The notes beneath the pieces were generated by a model. The model was not told the origin of the DNA, did no database searches, and saw only the letters and a list, made by a program, of their open reading frames with translations. Made by a program: the position numbers and the translations under genes. A stretch of DNA of 64,000 nucleotides from Hydrangea macrophylla (taxonomy: Eukaryota; Streptophyta; Magnoliopsida; Cornales; Hydrangeaceae): NCBI GenBank assembly GCA_033977485.1, contig CM066998.1, positions 56,944,274-57,008,273 of the forward strand. Direction: 5' to 3'. Below are positions 11,588 through 23,500 of the stretch, in pieces. Each line of letters begins with the position of its first letter. The stretch's first letter is position 1.

Positions 11588-11892
11588 GCACGTGGTGCAA
11601 TGGAGAATAGATTTTTGACTTTATTTGTTAGTGAATAGTGCTACACACACTTTTTTATACATTTTTGACACTCAATTTTAAATGCATATACTCTGTGCTG
11701 TGTAAGTGGAGCACAGAAAAGAGTGAAAAATTCAAACAGTACAAGATACATGTGTTTAAAGAATAATGTGTCAAAAAGTGTATGCACCAAATATTTTCCT
11801 TTATATTTATTTATTATTATTTTTTATATGAAAGAAAAAACAAAAATGCATCACTGTAGTAGTAGCCACCTAGTTTTAGATAGTCAAAAGAT

Positions 11893-11923
<31 letters not shown>

Positions 11924-12120
11924 CAAAAATGATTAAAATTAAAAGTAATCTCCCCAAAAATCCCTATTTACTCAACATTTTAAATCCAAACCCAGTCATT
12001 ACTTAATAGTCATATCAGACCCATACAATCCAATAATATTTACTGATTGATCCATTCCCCCAAATTAATGAGAATAATAGTACATTTTTGCCCCTGGACC
12101 TATATATACACGTTAAAATA
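11391..12120. other. AT-rich spacer with GA and TC microsatellites
   Basis: It holds a (GA)n run at about 11,546-11,582 and a (TC)n run at 11,893-11,917, placed so that they could pair with each other. Imperfect inverted motifs such as ACTTTTTTATACATTTTTGACAC and GTGTCAAAAAGTGTATGC lie between them, which could be a decayed foldback element. No gene is seen. Confidence 0.5.
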
Positions 12121-12121
12121 T

Positions 12122-12990
12122 AAACATATAGAATTGCAATAGTTGCTTTTATTTAGCATATATTAAAGTCTACATTAAATCCCTATATTATAGGAGTTAA
12201 GGTTTTAATAGGAGAGTCATATACACACACTCAATCACTCTCAATCAAGTTGCTTATCATTCCATCTTCTGTTATATTTCCTTTTTTCTAGCACATTTTT
12301 AAGTTGATCTGTAAATTGCCAAATTTGTAGCAGAATAGCTGTTGACATCCTGAGAAAGTTGTTATCACAAACCCATGTATTCAATTTTATATGAACTGGT
12401 CAAACCAATATATCGCTGGTAATGAGTACAATTGTTCACTGATTTTGAATCCCTTAATTATAGCAGTTTGTTCATATATTTGAACGTATATTTTTTGTTT
12501 CAACTGTTTACATTACACAGACCTTTTAGGACCTTTTGCCTATACTCAACATGTATCAGTACACATATAGAATTGCAATAGTTGCTTTTATTTAGCATAT
12601 ATTAAAGTCTACATTAAATCCCTATATTATAGGAGTTAAGGATTTAATAGGAGAGTCATATACACACACTCAATCAGGTTGCTTATCATTCCATCTTCTG
12701 TTATATTTCCTTTTTTTCTAGCACATTTTTAAGTTGATCTGTAAATTGCCAAATTTGCAACAGAATAGCTGTTGACATCCGGAGTAAGTTGTTATCACAC
12801 ACCCATGTATTCAATTTTATATGAACTGGTCAAACCAATATATCGCTAGTAATGAGCACAATTGTTCACTGATTTTGAATCCCTTAATTATAGCAGTTTG
12901 TTCATATATTTGTAACGTATATTTTTTGTTTCAACTGTTTACATTACACAGACCTTTTAGTACCCTTTGCCTATACTCAACATATATCAG
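12122..12990. repeat. 437-bp tandem duplication
   Basis: The block starting AACATATAGAATTGCAATAG at 12,122 recurs from 12,560 with few differences, both running to CCTATACTCAACAT. The two units lie directly upstream of the transposase gene, so the duplication may double part of its promoter or 5' untranslated region. Confidence 0.85.
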
Positions 12991-13109
12991 TTTGTTTTCC
13001 ACATTCATAATCTACTGTCATCATATACTGATTAGATTTCCTAATCATTCGAGAGTTTTGAAGAAAGTTAACGCGAATCTATTCATTGTGCCTTCGCGTA
13101 GTATACCAG

Positions 13110-13231
13110 GTAATTATATTTCAGTGCTAAATCCAATATTCTAATAGAATAGCACATTCTTTTCACTGTGTTTATTTGTTGTGAATATTTGTCACTGTGT
13201 ATTATAATGCATTAATTTGATATGTTTGCAG
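13110..13231 (+). other. Probable 5' UTR intron of the transposase gene
   Basis: A good donor, CCAG|GTAATT at 13,109/13,110, and an acceptor, TTTGCAG|GAG at 13,231/13,232, enclose 122 AT-rich bases just upstream of the transposase ATG at 13,246. Inferred from splice signals only. Confidence 0.45.
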
Positions 13232-14731
13232 GAGTACGTAGTGTGATGGATCACCATGTGTTTGTGTTGTGTATTCACGACGGCCAAAGTGCTGATAGCA
13301 GGATAACCGAGGACATGAGATTCAAGGAACTAGTAGGCTTCATTGTAGACAAGTGGCCGAGTATATCATGTGATGATTTGTCGATAACATACAAAATCCC
13401 TGGGCATGGAAAATGTATGCTGACCAACGAGTTTGACCTTGTTAATATGGTTGATCTATTAAGACATGTGGGAATGAATTAAGTAGAGTTAAGTGTTACG
13501 GTTACGGACACGGTGGTGTACTCGAACTACGTCGAAGGGTGTTCATCAACAGATCGCGGGCGGCGTACACCCATGATTGATGTAGTTGATATGGAACCCA
13601 GCTTCGGTGGAACACAACAAAGAGTTTTACAGAGCTCATCATGGACTCAGGAGATACGCGAGGTTGGTCAGAGATTTGAAGGGGGTGCTGAGGAGTTTCG
13701 AAGAGCATTGTACAAGTATGCAATCCAGACGGGATTTAACTTCAAGTATGTCAAGAATGAATTAAAAAGGGTTACGGCTGAGTGTATGCATCTGAAGGAT
13801 AAAGGGTGTGAATGGCGAATTCATGCATCAAGGTTGAATCTGAATGGATTCTTCTACATTCAATCCTTCATCAAGTCTCACACTTGTGGGTCTGTGATAC
13901 GTACGTCCAAACATCCTCGCGTTAATTCACAACTTATTGGTGATCTCATGGAGGAGAAAGTACGCAGACTACCACTTTACAGGCCAATTGATGTAATTGG
14001 TGAAGTCAAGGGTAGTTATGGTATTGATATCAAATACCACCATGCATGGCTCGGTGTTGAAAATGCAAGGAGAGGGATATATGGTGATGATGCAAAGTCT
14101 TTTGACAATCTGGTATGGTACTTTGAGGAGGCACAAAGAGTTAATCCGGGAAGCCACTTAGTGCTAGACGTTGACCAACTGTCCAAAAGATTTAGACGTT
14201 GCTTCGTTGCATTTGGTGCTTGCATAAATGGATTTCAGTTCCTCCGGCCTATGATTTTTTTGGACGGAACATTCTTGAAGGGATGCCACAGGGGTGTTGT
14301 ACTTGGGGCTACATGCAAGACTAGAAACCAAGGTCAGTTGCACCACCTGTCGACATTTGTCAATATTGGCTCCCCCCCTCCACCCCAAAAGATATTATCG
14401 ACGTACACATCCAGCTGCACTCATTGCACACAATCCACTTTCGGCAAAACCCCTATGCTTTGTCTATTTCACACACATTTTGAGCGACTACAACTGACTA
14501 TGTTAATTTTAACACTGGTAAAAGGTATAATAGTTGCATATTTCCTATTTACGGTAGTGGGGTCTATTAGAACAATTGTACACTAAAGAGGATTTACTTC
14601 TACTTTACGCACGTGTCTGCTAAACCACTGTATATTTTCTATTAAAAAATAATGTTTCATAGTTACATAGTCTATCTGCCTTTCTTATACACCAAACCAG
14701 TGTACAATTTGTATAAAAAAGAAGCACATAC

Positions 14732-17700
14732 TGTGGATATCGCAGGCTTCTTACCCACCTACGGCTCTTCTTTTAAATTATTTTCCAAAATATTTCTAAT
14801 TCAAAACGAATGAGTCGCCACTTAATTTTTAAAAGGAAAAATTAAGAAACCATTTTAAAGCAAACTGATCTTTTGTGAAACCAAAGATAAACTGGGTCCG
14901 GGGATTATGGAATGAAAGGGGAAGGAGCCCGACGGACTAAAACACCCCCTTTCATCCTATCTCACGATAGGCCTCTACTCAACATCCTTTTTAATCGAAT
15001 TAATAATTTAAGCGTGCCCTCAACTAATACATAAATATAAGTATACATATCACAAGCATGTCAAACGGGTGCAAAATTGCTAATGACAAAATATCATTCA
15101 TAAGCCACGTAATTCAAATAGCAAACAACATGATATGCAATAGAGAACTAGAGAACATACCCGGGATCCGGCCGCGAATATTAAACGTGCAATGCATGCG
15201 AGAATAGAAATCCTAAGAAAAGGTCTCTATCACATATAAACACATAAGGCAAGACCTAGTCTAAAGTGTCGCACATGGAGTTGAAAATCAATTCAAAATC
15301 AAAGAAATGAATTAAACTAGAGAAGGGATAAGAAGTTGCACCTCAAATGCGCTACAAAAAATAAAGGTTAGTACACATGCCTTAGACAAGATATAATATC
15401 AAAGAGTAATTAATCCTAAGTCATGTTCAATTAGATTCAACTAAGTCCAACTTTATCCAAGAACTAGTTCTAATTATAAGCATCAATGTATATGAATGAA
15501 TGAATGATTATGAACAAGAATGAGATATGAATTTATTCACTAATTTGGATCACTTAGCCTCTGGATTTAAGCTAAATTATCATTATTCAAAACATGATTT
15601 GGGTTCCAAGACATTAGGAGACCATTTGAGTTGAAATAAATAAGATTAGACAAAAATAGGAGCAGTTTTTTTATGAATTACAGAGAGCAGACCAGACTTT
15701 CAAAGCTAGAAAAACCATAGTTCCAACGGTTGGATCTTAATGATTTTTGGACATGATATGCCTCTGTGAGTCTAGTTTCTATCCCAAAAAGAAAATCAAG
15801 GTTTGAACGGTTAGATCTCCCGGAATAGGGAAAATGCTAGACATCACTCAGGAATCTGCAACTCTCTGTCCAGAGATCTTGTACGATTTTCTAAAAATAG
15901 AAAACAAATGAGAAACACTTAGATCTTTTTAGGGTATCTTCCTAACACATTAAGGTATTTAGAAAAAATTATTAGAGACTTGGGAAACTCTATTAAGGTT
16001 CTGATTTATTAATTTCAAAACGGACTTACTGTTCTGAAAGTTTGGACAGAGAGTTGCATGTTTTGAAATCATAAGACCAAACCATCTTAGACATGGAATT
16101 CCATCAAAACAAAAATTACAGAGGTATTTAAATGAGTTATGAACATCCTCCAATTGGTCTCATTCAATTCCAATGAACCATGATCCTATAGAAAATCTTT
16201 GATCACAATTGGTTTATGGATTCACTGCACCATTGTTGAATTAATGTTCATACCTTAAAACCAACTTGATCCATGATCCTACAAAGGACTAGAACCAAGC
16301 ATAGTTGTAGTTATTAGGACAAATTAATGACATAGGAAGATGTTCATAGATTTAACCTTGACGGGTTCTTATCATAGATCTCATAGTTGGAGATCTATCA
16401 AGAAAATCCTAAGGTCTTACTTATTTTAAATATAGTCTATGAAAATCTACATCCAATTCTTCTCTCAAATACATGATCATGGAAGAATATAGAGTCAACT
16501 TATTCTCCTCTCAAGTTAATGGTCCTTGGAGATTAAATAAAGTTTAAATCTACTCAAACCTCATTGGAATATAGTAAGAATTCCATAAGATTCTTAATGA
16601 GGAGGTCCAAGTCATGGGTTAAGACTTGAATCTCACCAATTATGTGTAGATGTGACCATGATCAACCTTAAAATCCATATGAATCACAAGGTTATAGGAG
16701 AATAAGGAATCAAATTCAAAGAGTTTCAATGAGATATGGAAGATCTCATGAACCTTATGAATGAAATAGAAATAAAGGAAATCAAAGTTTTATTTAGGAA
16801 TACAAATTCTTCAAAACTAATTTATCTCAAACCCAAGGCATTAATTAGATCCAAATTAATGAGATGTCATGAAATTCAATCATAAGTTCTTGGTGGTGTG
16901 TGATGAAATGGGGTAAGAAGAGAGGTTTTCAAAATGTGAAAAGTTCCTAGATCTAAGAACTTATGATTTAATTATCCTAACTCTACCAAGGATTAAGAGG
17001 CTACCTCTATGACCTCAAAGAATTCTTCAATTTCTTGTGAAGCTCTTCCAATTAAGATCTTCCAATTCTTCTCAAAGTTCTTCAAATTTTCAAGAAATTC
17101 TTCTCTTCTTCTCAATTCTCTATATGATTCTTATCTCTTTCTCTCTCTAAAACTCAAGTATATCTCTTGTATATGTATGTATATTGATTTAAAAGTTCAA
17201 GTCCCCTAAAAATGAAGATGAAGATCTGTTTATATAGGCCATCATCTCAAGGATAAATGAGTAAATTCGTGTGGAGACCCATGTGCAAAGATTTCTTCTA
17301 GAACATGTGAGAAAAGCAGTCTGTTACAGCCAGCGACACTCGACGGCTCCCGGCGGCATTCGCTGAGTGCCGGGCGGCACTCACTGAATGCCGGGCGGCA
17401 AACACTGAGTGCTGGAGCGGCACTCAGTGAGTGTCGCCGGGTTTTCCGCGTGCTGGGGCTAACTGAATTTTGTCCTTCTTTTTAAATTTTCAAAAGATAT
17501 GTTGATGTAAACTAAATTTTTAATCTATATATATCTATATTTGTACTAAGATCCCCCATGTGCATGGTATCACCCATGTGCATGGTATATACTTAAATAT
17601 ACTATTTTCTTTTTGTATTTTCTCCTTTTTCAAAATCTTTTCCATTTATTTTGTCCTCCTATTTTCTTCCAAAGAAACTCTCTCTCTCTCTCTCTTTTTT

Positions 17701-17976
17701 TTTTTTTTGACTTTGTTTATTATCCCCTTTTTTTTATATAAAAAAAACAAGTTCCCAGACTTGGTTTCTCACACGTTCTTCATTATTCGAGTTTCTCCCC
17801 GAATGCCCAAATCCTCTCTTTTTTATTTTTAATTTTCCAATTTTAACTTGAAGAACATCTTGAAGATTTTGAATTTCTTGGAAAATCTTCGAATGTCACC
17901 GGTCATCGTCATCATCGGTCTTTGAGAGGTAACCAATCCCTAGATTTGATGTTTGGTCAAAATCGGGGTGTCTACA
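14732..17976. mobile_element. Solo LTR of a Tat/Ogre-type gypsy element
   Basis: A 3,245-bp element with TG...CA ends (TGTGGATATC ... GGGGTGTCTACA) and a perfect 5-bp target duplication, CATAC, at 14,727-14,731 and 17,977-17,981. It has no coding region. The start carries the GAGTCGCCACTTAATTTT block and the end the GGTGTCTACA motif that I associate with long Tat/Ogre LTRs. Loss of the internal region and second LTR by LTR-LTR recombination fits the intact target duplication. A GC-rich minisatellite lies at 17,331-17,450. Confidence 0.8.
17331..17450. repeat. GC-rich minisatellite inside the solo LTR
   Basis: Four to five imperfect copies of a roughly 22-bp unit, GGCACTCACTGAGTGCCGGGC, many containing the palindrome CACTCAGTGAGTG-like core. 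It is far more GC-rich than its surroundings. Confidence 0.75.
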
Positions 17977-19560
17977 CATACACATATATTCCAAGCTATC
18001 CTTATATAGTAGCCCAGTGTATAATTGATGTAAAACAGTTAGTAGAGTTACATGGCCTATCGACCCTTTTATACACACAACCAGTGTATAGTTTATGCAA
18101 AAAGTTATCACGATTATATACTTTGACTGCTAAATTATACACTAATGCAGTGTTCAAATTGCTAATAAACACTAATGCATTGTTTATTTTTTATACACTA
18201 AACCAGAGTTTACTTTAAACCAACAAAGGAAGCACACTACAATTTTCTACTACAATTCTCTGCTTTATCTTCTCTGCTAAATTATGTAAACAAAATAGGA
18301 AGGACTGTTCCATATTTTCACTGCTATTTGACTAATTAATCCAGTGTCTAATTTGTATACCAAAATCAGCACCAACCAGAGTATTGTTATGCACTAAACT
18401 AGTTGGTTATTTAAATGAATAAAGGAAGCACAGTCACATTTATGCTTAAAGCAGTGTATTAAAATAAAATAAACAAAGGAATCACAATACAATATTGTAC
18501 TCTATTCTTTGTTCAATTGGTTTATGTGTTCATATCCTACCGTCTGTATTTTTCCCAGAGGTGTTCCATCTTGCCCTTGCTATTGTTGATTCAGAGGATA
18601 AAGAGAACTGGTCATGGTTTTTGAAAGAGCTTCGTTCAATATTGAGTGTTGATCGTAGGATAACATTCATATCTGACAGGCATGTCGGCATTATTGAAGG
18701 CATTAAAAATGTTTTCCCTGAGTGTTATCATGACTTTTGTATGTTCCACATGAAGTACAACCTCATGGATAAGTTGAAGGGAGTTCATTTGAGTTTTTGC
18801 AACAGGGTTGTGTATAAATTTACTCAATGTGCGTATGTAGCTGATGTTGAGCAATGCTATGAAAGGCTGCAGTCGTTATACAATGAGGGAGGTCAAAGGG
18901 TGAAAGATTTTGTGGCTGATATACCATTGCAGAATTGGTGTAATGCTTTTTTTCCAGGACAAAGATACGGTGAGCTGTCATCCAGCGTGACTGAGTCGTG
19001 GAACAGGATGATCGACGTGGCTAGACACATGCCTATCACTAGTATGATTGATAGCATAAGGGTTCAAGCAATGGAAGGTTTGGCAAGCAAGAGAATTCAA
19101 AGCAAGAAATGGAATGGCGTTCTTTGCCCCAAGATGCACGAACTTTTGCAAGATGCGTTGGACAAGGGTAGTACTTGGAACATTAGTTCATCTCACGAGA
19201 ACTTGTATGAGGTGCACAGTGATCCCTCAGTCTATGTTGACATAGCTCTGAGGCAATATTCTTGTGGACTTTGGCAGCATAAAGGATTCCCGTGCCCACA
19301 TGCTGCGGCTGTCTTGCATAGTAGCAGCAACTTAACCGGGAAGGATCTGATGGAGTTCGTAGACCCATACTTTCAGAAGGCCAGATGATGGTATGGGCGT
19401 GACACAGATTCTACCACCAGTAACTAAAAAGCTTCCGGGAAGGCCGAAGAACAAGAGAATCCCTTCGCAGGGAGAGAAGGTGAGGATGTTGAGGTGCAGC
19501 AGATGTGGAAAGAAGGCCCGACACAATAGGAAATCGTGCCGAGAAATAATAAAGAATTAA

Positions 19561-20507
19561 GTACCAACGCTAAGTTGTTTATGCATTTTTCTTAAAGTTT
19601 CCAATAAGTTTCGTGTTTATCCACAAACCCCCTCTCCAATACCACTGGACTTGTTTTTTTTGTTCTTTCGTATGGGTTGTTTGTCATTTGATGTTGAAAG
19701 AATTGGAATAAACGTTTTGTTTCGATAGAGTGTTAAATGAACCATTTTATAACCGTCTAACGTTATCCCATTGACTATCACAATTGGGAAATTGATACTA
19801 GTTACCCACCTAATTCAGTGATTAACATCATTAGATTTGGTAAAATGCTTTTCTGTTCAGTGCATATTTTTTATATGATAAGTGCAACATTGCACATAAT
19901 TCACATGGCTTATGCACATGTGAATTCAAACAAGCCGTACAGAAAGTCATAGTACAACAATTTCTGGTCAGTGAATATTTTTCGCAGATAAGTGCACAAT
20001 TGTACATAATTAGATTATATTCAAGATAGAGTTAATTAAACCCTTTAGAACCGTCTTTCAGTGTTGAACATAATCACAACTATAAAATGATTTTTGGGCC
20101 GTAAATATTTTTACATGATAAGTGCACAAACATAATACATATGGCTTAATAACGTGTGAATTCAAACAAACCGTACTAAAAGTCCAACACGAATAGATTG
20201 TAAACTCCTGCTACCAGTTTATCAAGAACCTATTAGGTATATATACAAAAATTTTGCATCTACAATAATATTTTTTGTGATTGCTAGATCAACACCGAGT
20301 ATAAATGAAATTATATGGTATGCATGACACTTCTTTATACATTGACTCAATTGTTTAACAGCAATTACAATTGCTCAAAACACCACAAAAAGATCACAAA
20401 AGGCATGACCAAAAAGAAGCCTACATATGTGTTGGTTTTAGAAACCAATATCACATTACAAAAAACATGCATACACATCCACCATTTTATTCAGACCCCA
20501 AAACCAT
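19561..20507. other. Spacer between convergent MULE genes
   Basis: AT-rich sequence between the transposase stop and the stop of the Ulp1-like gene. It contains three imperfect repeats (about 19,855, 19,960 and 20,085) with the motif TATTTTT-ATGATAAGTGCA followed by CATAAT. No coding capacity is seen. Both 3' ends and their polyadenylation signals should fall here. Confidence 0.5.
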
Positions 20508-23500
20508 CTAACTTGTGCGGCGTGAGTCCCGCAAAGCCCTGTAACCATCTATTGACAAGGACCTTTCCGGTGTGTTCAATATACTGTGTACCAAGTCTGC
20601 ACAGGACTGGGCAGCATCGTATACCGGTGTTATGGGGGAGTTATAGCATATTTGTGTAATTAGCTGGCATACTATGACTCCATAGTCCAATGTCCCAGTT
20701 TCTTGCTGCGGCGAGTCGAAGACACATTCAGCATTCGTCCCCAAATACTACTGTACTGCTTCTGGTCCAACTTCGTTGATTGATCTTCGAAGGTAAGCTT
20801 CAATGTAGTGCTTCTGTACAAGGACGCGTCAGTAGTTAGGTAATGTGATGTTCACTGTATGAAATTGGTAAGTTAACATCAATTTAAGTTGTTTTGACAG
20901 CATAGCGTTACCATTGCCTGCAGATCGTTCCAATATTGGTCCCTAGTGCCTTCAGTCCTGTGACGCAATGAATTGTAAAACCTCCACACGTGTTCCGCTG
21001 TGTCAAACACTGTCGGCGTCTAGTGTTTTGCCAATTTCCCATAACCTTGTGACAATAGCGGATATATATGGTACCGGTACTTAGCAATTGGTGCCTAAAT
21101 GCTTATCAATTTTATTCTTCAGATAGTTGCGCTGCCTTGTCCGTACCCAGTGCTATTTAATTTATATGGAAAGTTCAAATGACCTTTTTAGTGATGTGCC
21201 ATTTAAGATAGTATATGGACTGAAATATACAATTGAGGTAGCATGACATACCAAACCCAAGCTATGGAATACAAAAGATGTGGTTGGTATGTCATCTCCG
21301 TTAGATTCTATAAGTCCTGCAGACTGTTTGGCCATCAATGACTCAACGTAGCAGTCGATAACCTGGATAAATATTTAGTGTCCGAAGTTAGTATCACATA
21401 TATGGCGTATGAACATGTGAAATATACATTAATATTATATATATCAAAGTGGTCTTGCATTGTTTGTAATCTCCTTCCCCAGAATGATGTTGTATATGTC
21501 TGCCATACTAACATACTCAGCCCCTTCCTCCTTGTTGTACACCGGTCTCCTGTTACAAGTGATCGTATGTTACTGATATGACTAATGATAGTATTTTTAA
21601 AATAATACAATGTAGCAGGAATGTTGTAATTCAACACTTACAGCGTGTACCCCGTTTTCCTTACTATGTTGATGCGTTCCTTATCACTGTCATCTAATAA
21701 AGCGTACACGGGGGATCTCAACAGCAAGGATAGTATAATTTGCGGGTCTCTCACTAACTCTAGATTCAGCTCATCTACATCTATAATCTCATGCTCGTCA
21801 ACAACGAGATTGTTCTCCGGCATATTGTCTGCGTGCTTACGAATGCTCTTACCAGGCTTAGTCTTCATACACTTACCCGTACCGTGTGATGGGTTTCCTA
21901 CCCTTCCAGTAGCTTTGTCGAACCCCTCCTTGACAACCGTGATCCTCTTATTCTTAATCCGCTTGACATATGATGGTACTGGACTACGCTCAGTGGGTGG
22001 GACGTCAAATCGCGCCTTCTTCAATTTTAATTTACTTGCAACAGCCTCCACGCTCCTTGGGTCCTCAATTTTTTGCTTGGCAATCTCAGCAATCAGAGTT
22101 GGCGATGCCGTTTCCTGAAATGTTTTTTGTTCATGAGACACTACTGTAAAATTTAATACTGGAAAAATTGCTTATATTTTGTTAAACTTGACATTTGTAC
22201 AACACCTGATGTTTCAGCTGCTTTGATGTAGACACGACTAGTCGCTTGTTCAGTGCCTTTAGCCTATTTATTTCAATTCTCAAGGTTTCAATTGTTGCAT
22301 CCCTTTCGTGAACCACACCCTCGACTCGTTCCACACTTTCAGCATTGATCTGCTTCACCTTTTCAATGTCTTCTTGAAGTATAAACACCTCTGTACCCAA
22401 AGTCACATTTTCTAGCTGGATCTTTGAAATCTCACAGTCACTCTCAAACTGCAACACATCATATTGCTCACGTAGTGATGTTATTTCTTTTTCCAACGTT
22501 GTTATCTACATGGAAAGAAAAGCATTGTCCCTTTTTAGGTCCCTTATCTGTTGCGATGTATCACCGGACTGATCTCCTCGAATTTTTGACCTTGGCTCAT
22601 TTGATCCAACACCTTTACTAGCAGCTTCACTTGTGAGAATAAGTTTTCCATCCATCCCATGCGTTGAGACACTTTGTGCATTTGATTGTGCAGCATCCAG
22701 TCCGCTTGATGCTTTATATTCTGGTATTCTTCCACTCCCAATTTCTACTCTTACGCCATCAACCATGATACCTTGTCCTTTAGGACGATGTCCAGTGTCT
22801 CTCCCTATTGTTATAACCCCGAGAGTTTGTAGACAGGGTTCGTTGGTCGGCTGGTTGGTTTGTGAACCCCGTGGTTCAGATTCACGCCTCAATGTTGTGG
22901 CACTATCGTCATTGAAATTAAGATTTGGAGGCTGTGCACTAATCCCCTCATCAGGCCATGGATGATCTTGTGTATGCTGAGTGGGTGTACAAAATAGCTC
23001 AGGCTTCCAAAAACTGTTGATGTCTATGTTATATAATTCATCTTCTCGGCCCGTGCCATCTTTGCAGGCATTTCCACCGTCACCTTCATGAGTTTGTTCA
23101 GATGTAGTGCAGTCTAGCATGTTTATGTCCTTCCCAGTTTTTGCGTCCTTTGACGACTGTTCACCACCAATCTCCCCTTGCACAGTGTTTGTATCCTTCG
23201 ACAAATGTTTACAATCAACTTTCCCATCATCAAAATCATCATCATCGCCCACTATATCATTGACCGTGTTCTCGCTGACCGTGGTAACGTCCCGCTCATC
23301 ATCATTGTTTGCACTACCCGAAATATCGGTCTCGCTGACATACTCCCTGTCGGCAGTTGAGAAGTGATCAGCAACTTTAGTCCTTTTTGGCAACCCTCCT
23401 TTCGGTCGAGCATGATGAAGTTTTATCTCAGTCATGGTCATATCCAATTCATCGGTCTTGACCTACGTATCGAAATGAAATGTATTGTAACTATATCCTT

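Larger units (their letters stand above)
14333..18558 (+). other. Transposase intron
   Basis: Donor AAG|GTCAG and acceptor TTTCCCAG|AG join the two exons in frame (phase 1). Without the solo LTR inserted at 14,732-17,976 it would be about 980 bp. The intron's own sequence is full of imperfect TACAC-AAACCAGTGTA repeats. It also holds a 58-bp block (14,552-14,608) that recurs at 25,698-25,757. Confidence 0.85.
13246..19560 (+). pseudogene. MuDR-type (MULE) transposase, two exons, decayed
   Basis: Exon 1 is 13,246-14,332 and exon 2 runs from 18,559 to about 19,560. The phase-1 GT-AG intron is 4.2 kb long. The order is: an N-terminal PB1-like region, a MuDR DNA-binding domain (about 13,670-13,930, Cys/His-containing), the MULE catalytic domain, a SWIM-type zinc finger and a C-terminal zinc knuckle. 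Candidate catalytic residues remain: D in FLDGTF, D in FISDRH and E in SVTESWN. Lesions are an in-frame TAA at 13,480-13,482 and a frameshift near 19,385 that separates the tail (GRPKNKRIPSQGE, then CSRCGKKARHNRKSC). The SWIM motif reads YSCGLWQHKGFPCPHA, where the family usually has CxC, so one zinc ligand is missing. It is convergent with the Ulp1-like gene at 20,508-24,587, as expected for a MULE carrying both. Confidence 0.9.

Noticed and set aside
17560..17832. Phe/Leu-rich frame that looks like a membrane protein
   Set aside because: It is a by-product of T- and CT-rich LTR sequence.
20315..20659. Plus-strand 114-codon frame
   Set aside because: It overlaps the last exon of the Ulp1-like gene on the other strand and has no motif of its own.
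21645..22118. Plus-strand 157-codon frame
   Set aside because: It is the shadow of exon 4 of the Ulp1-like gene.
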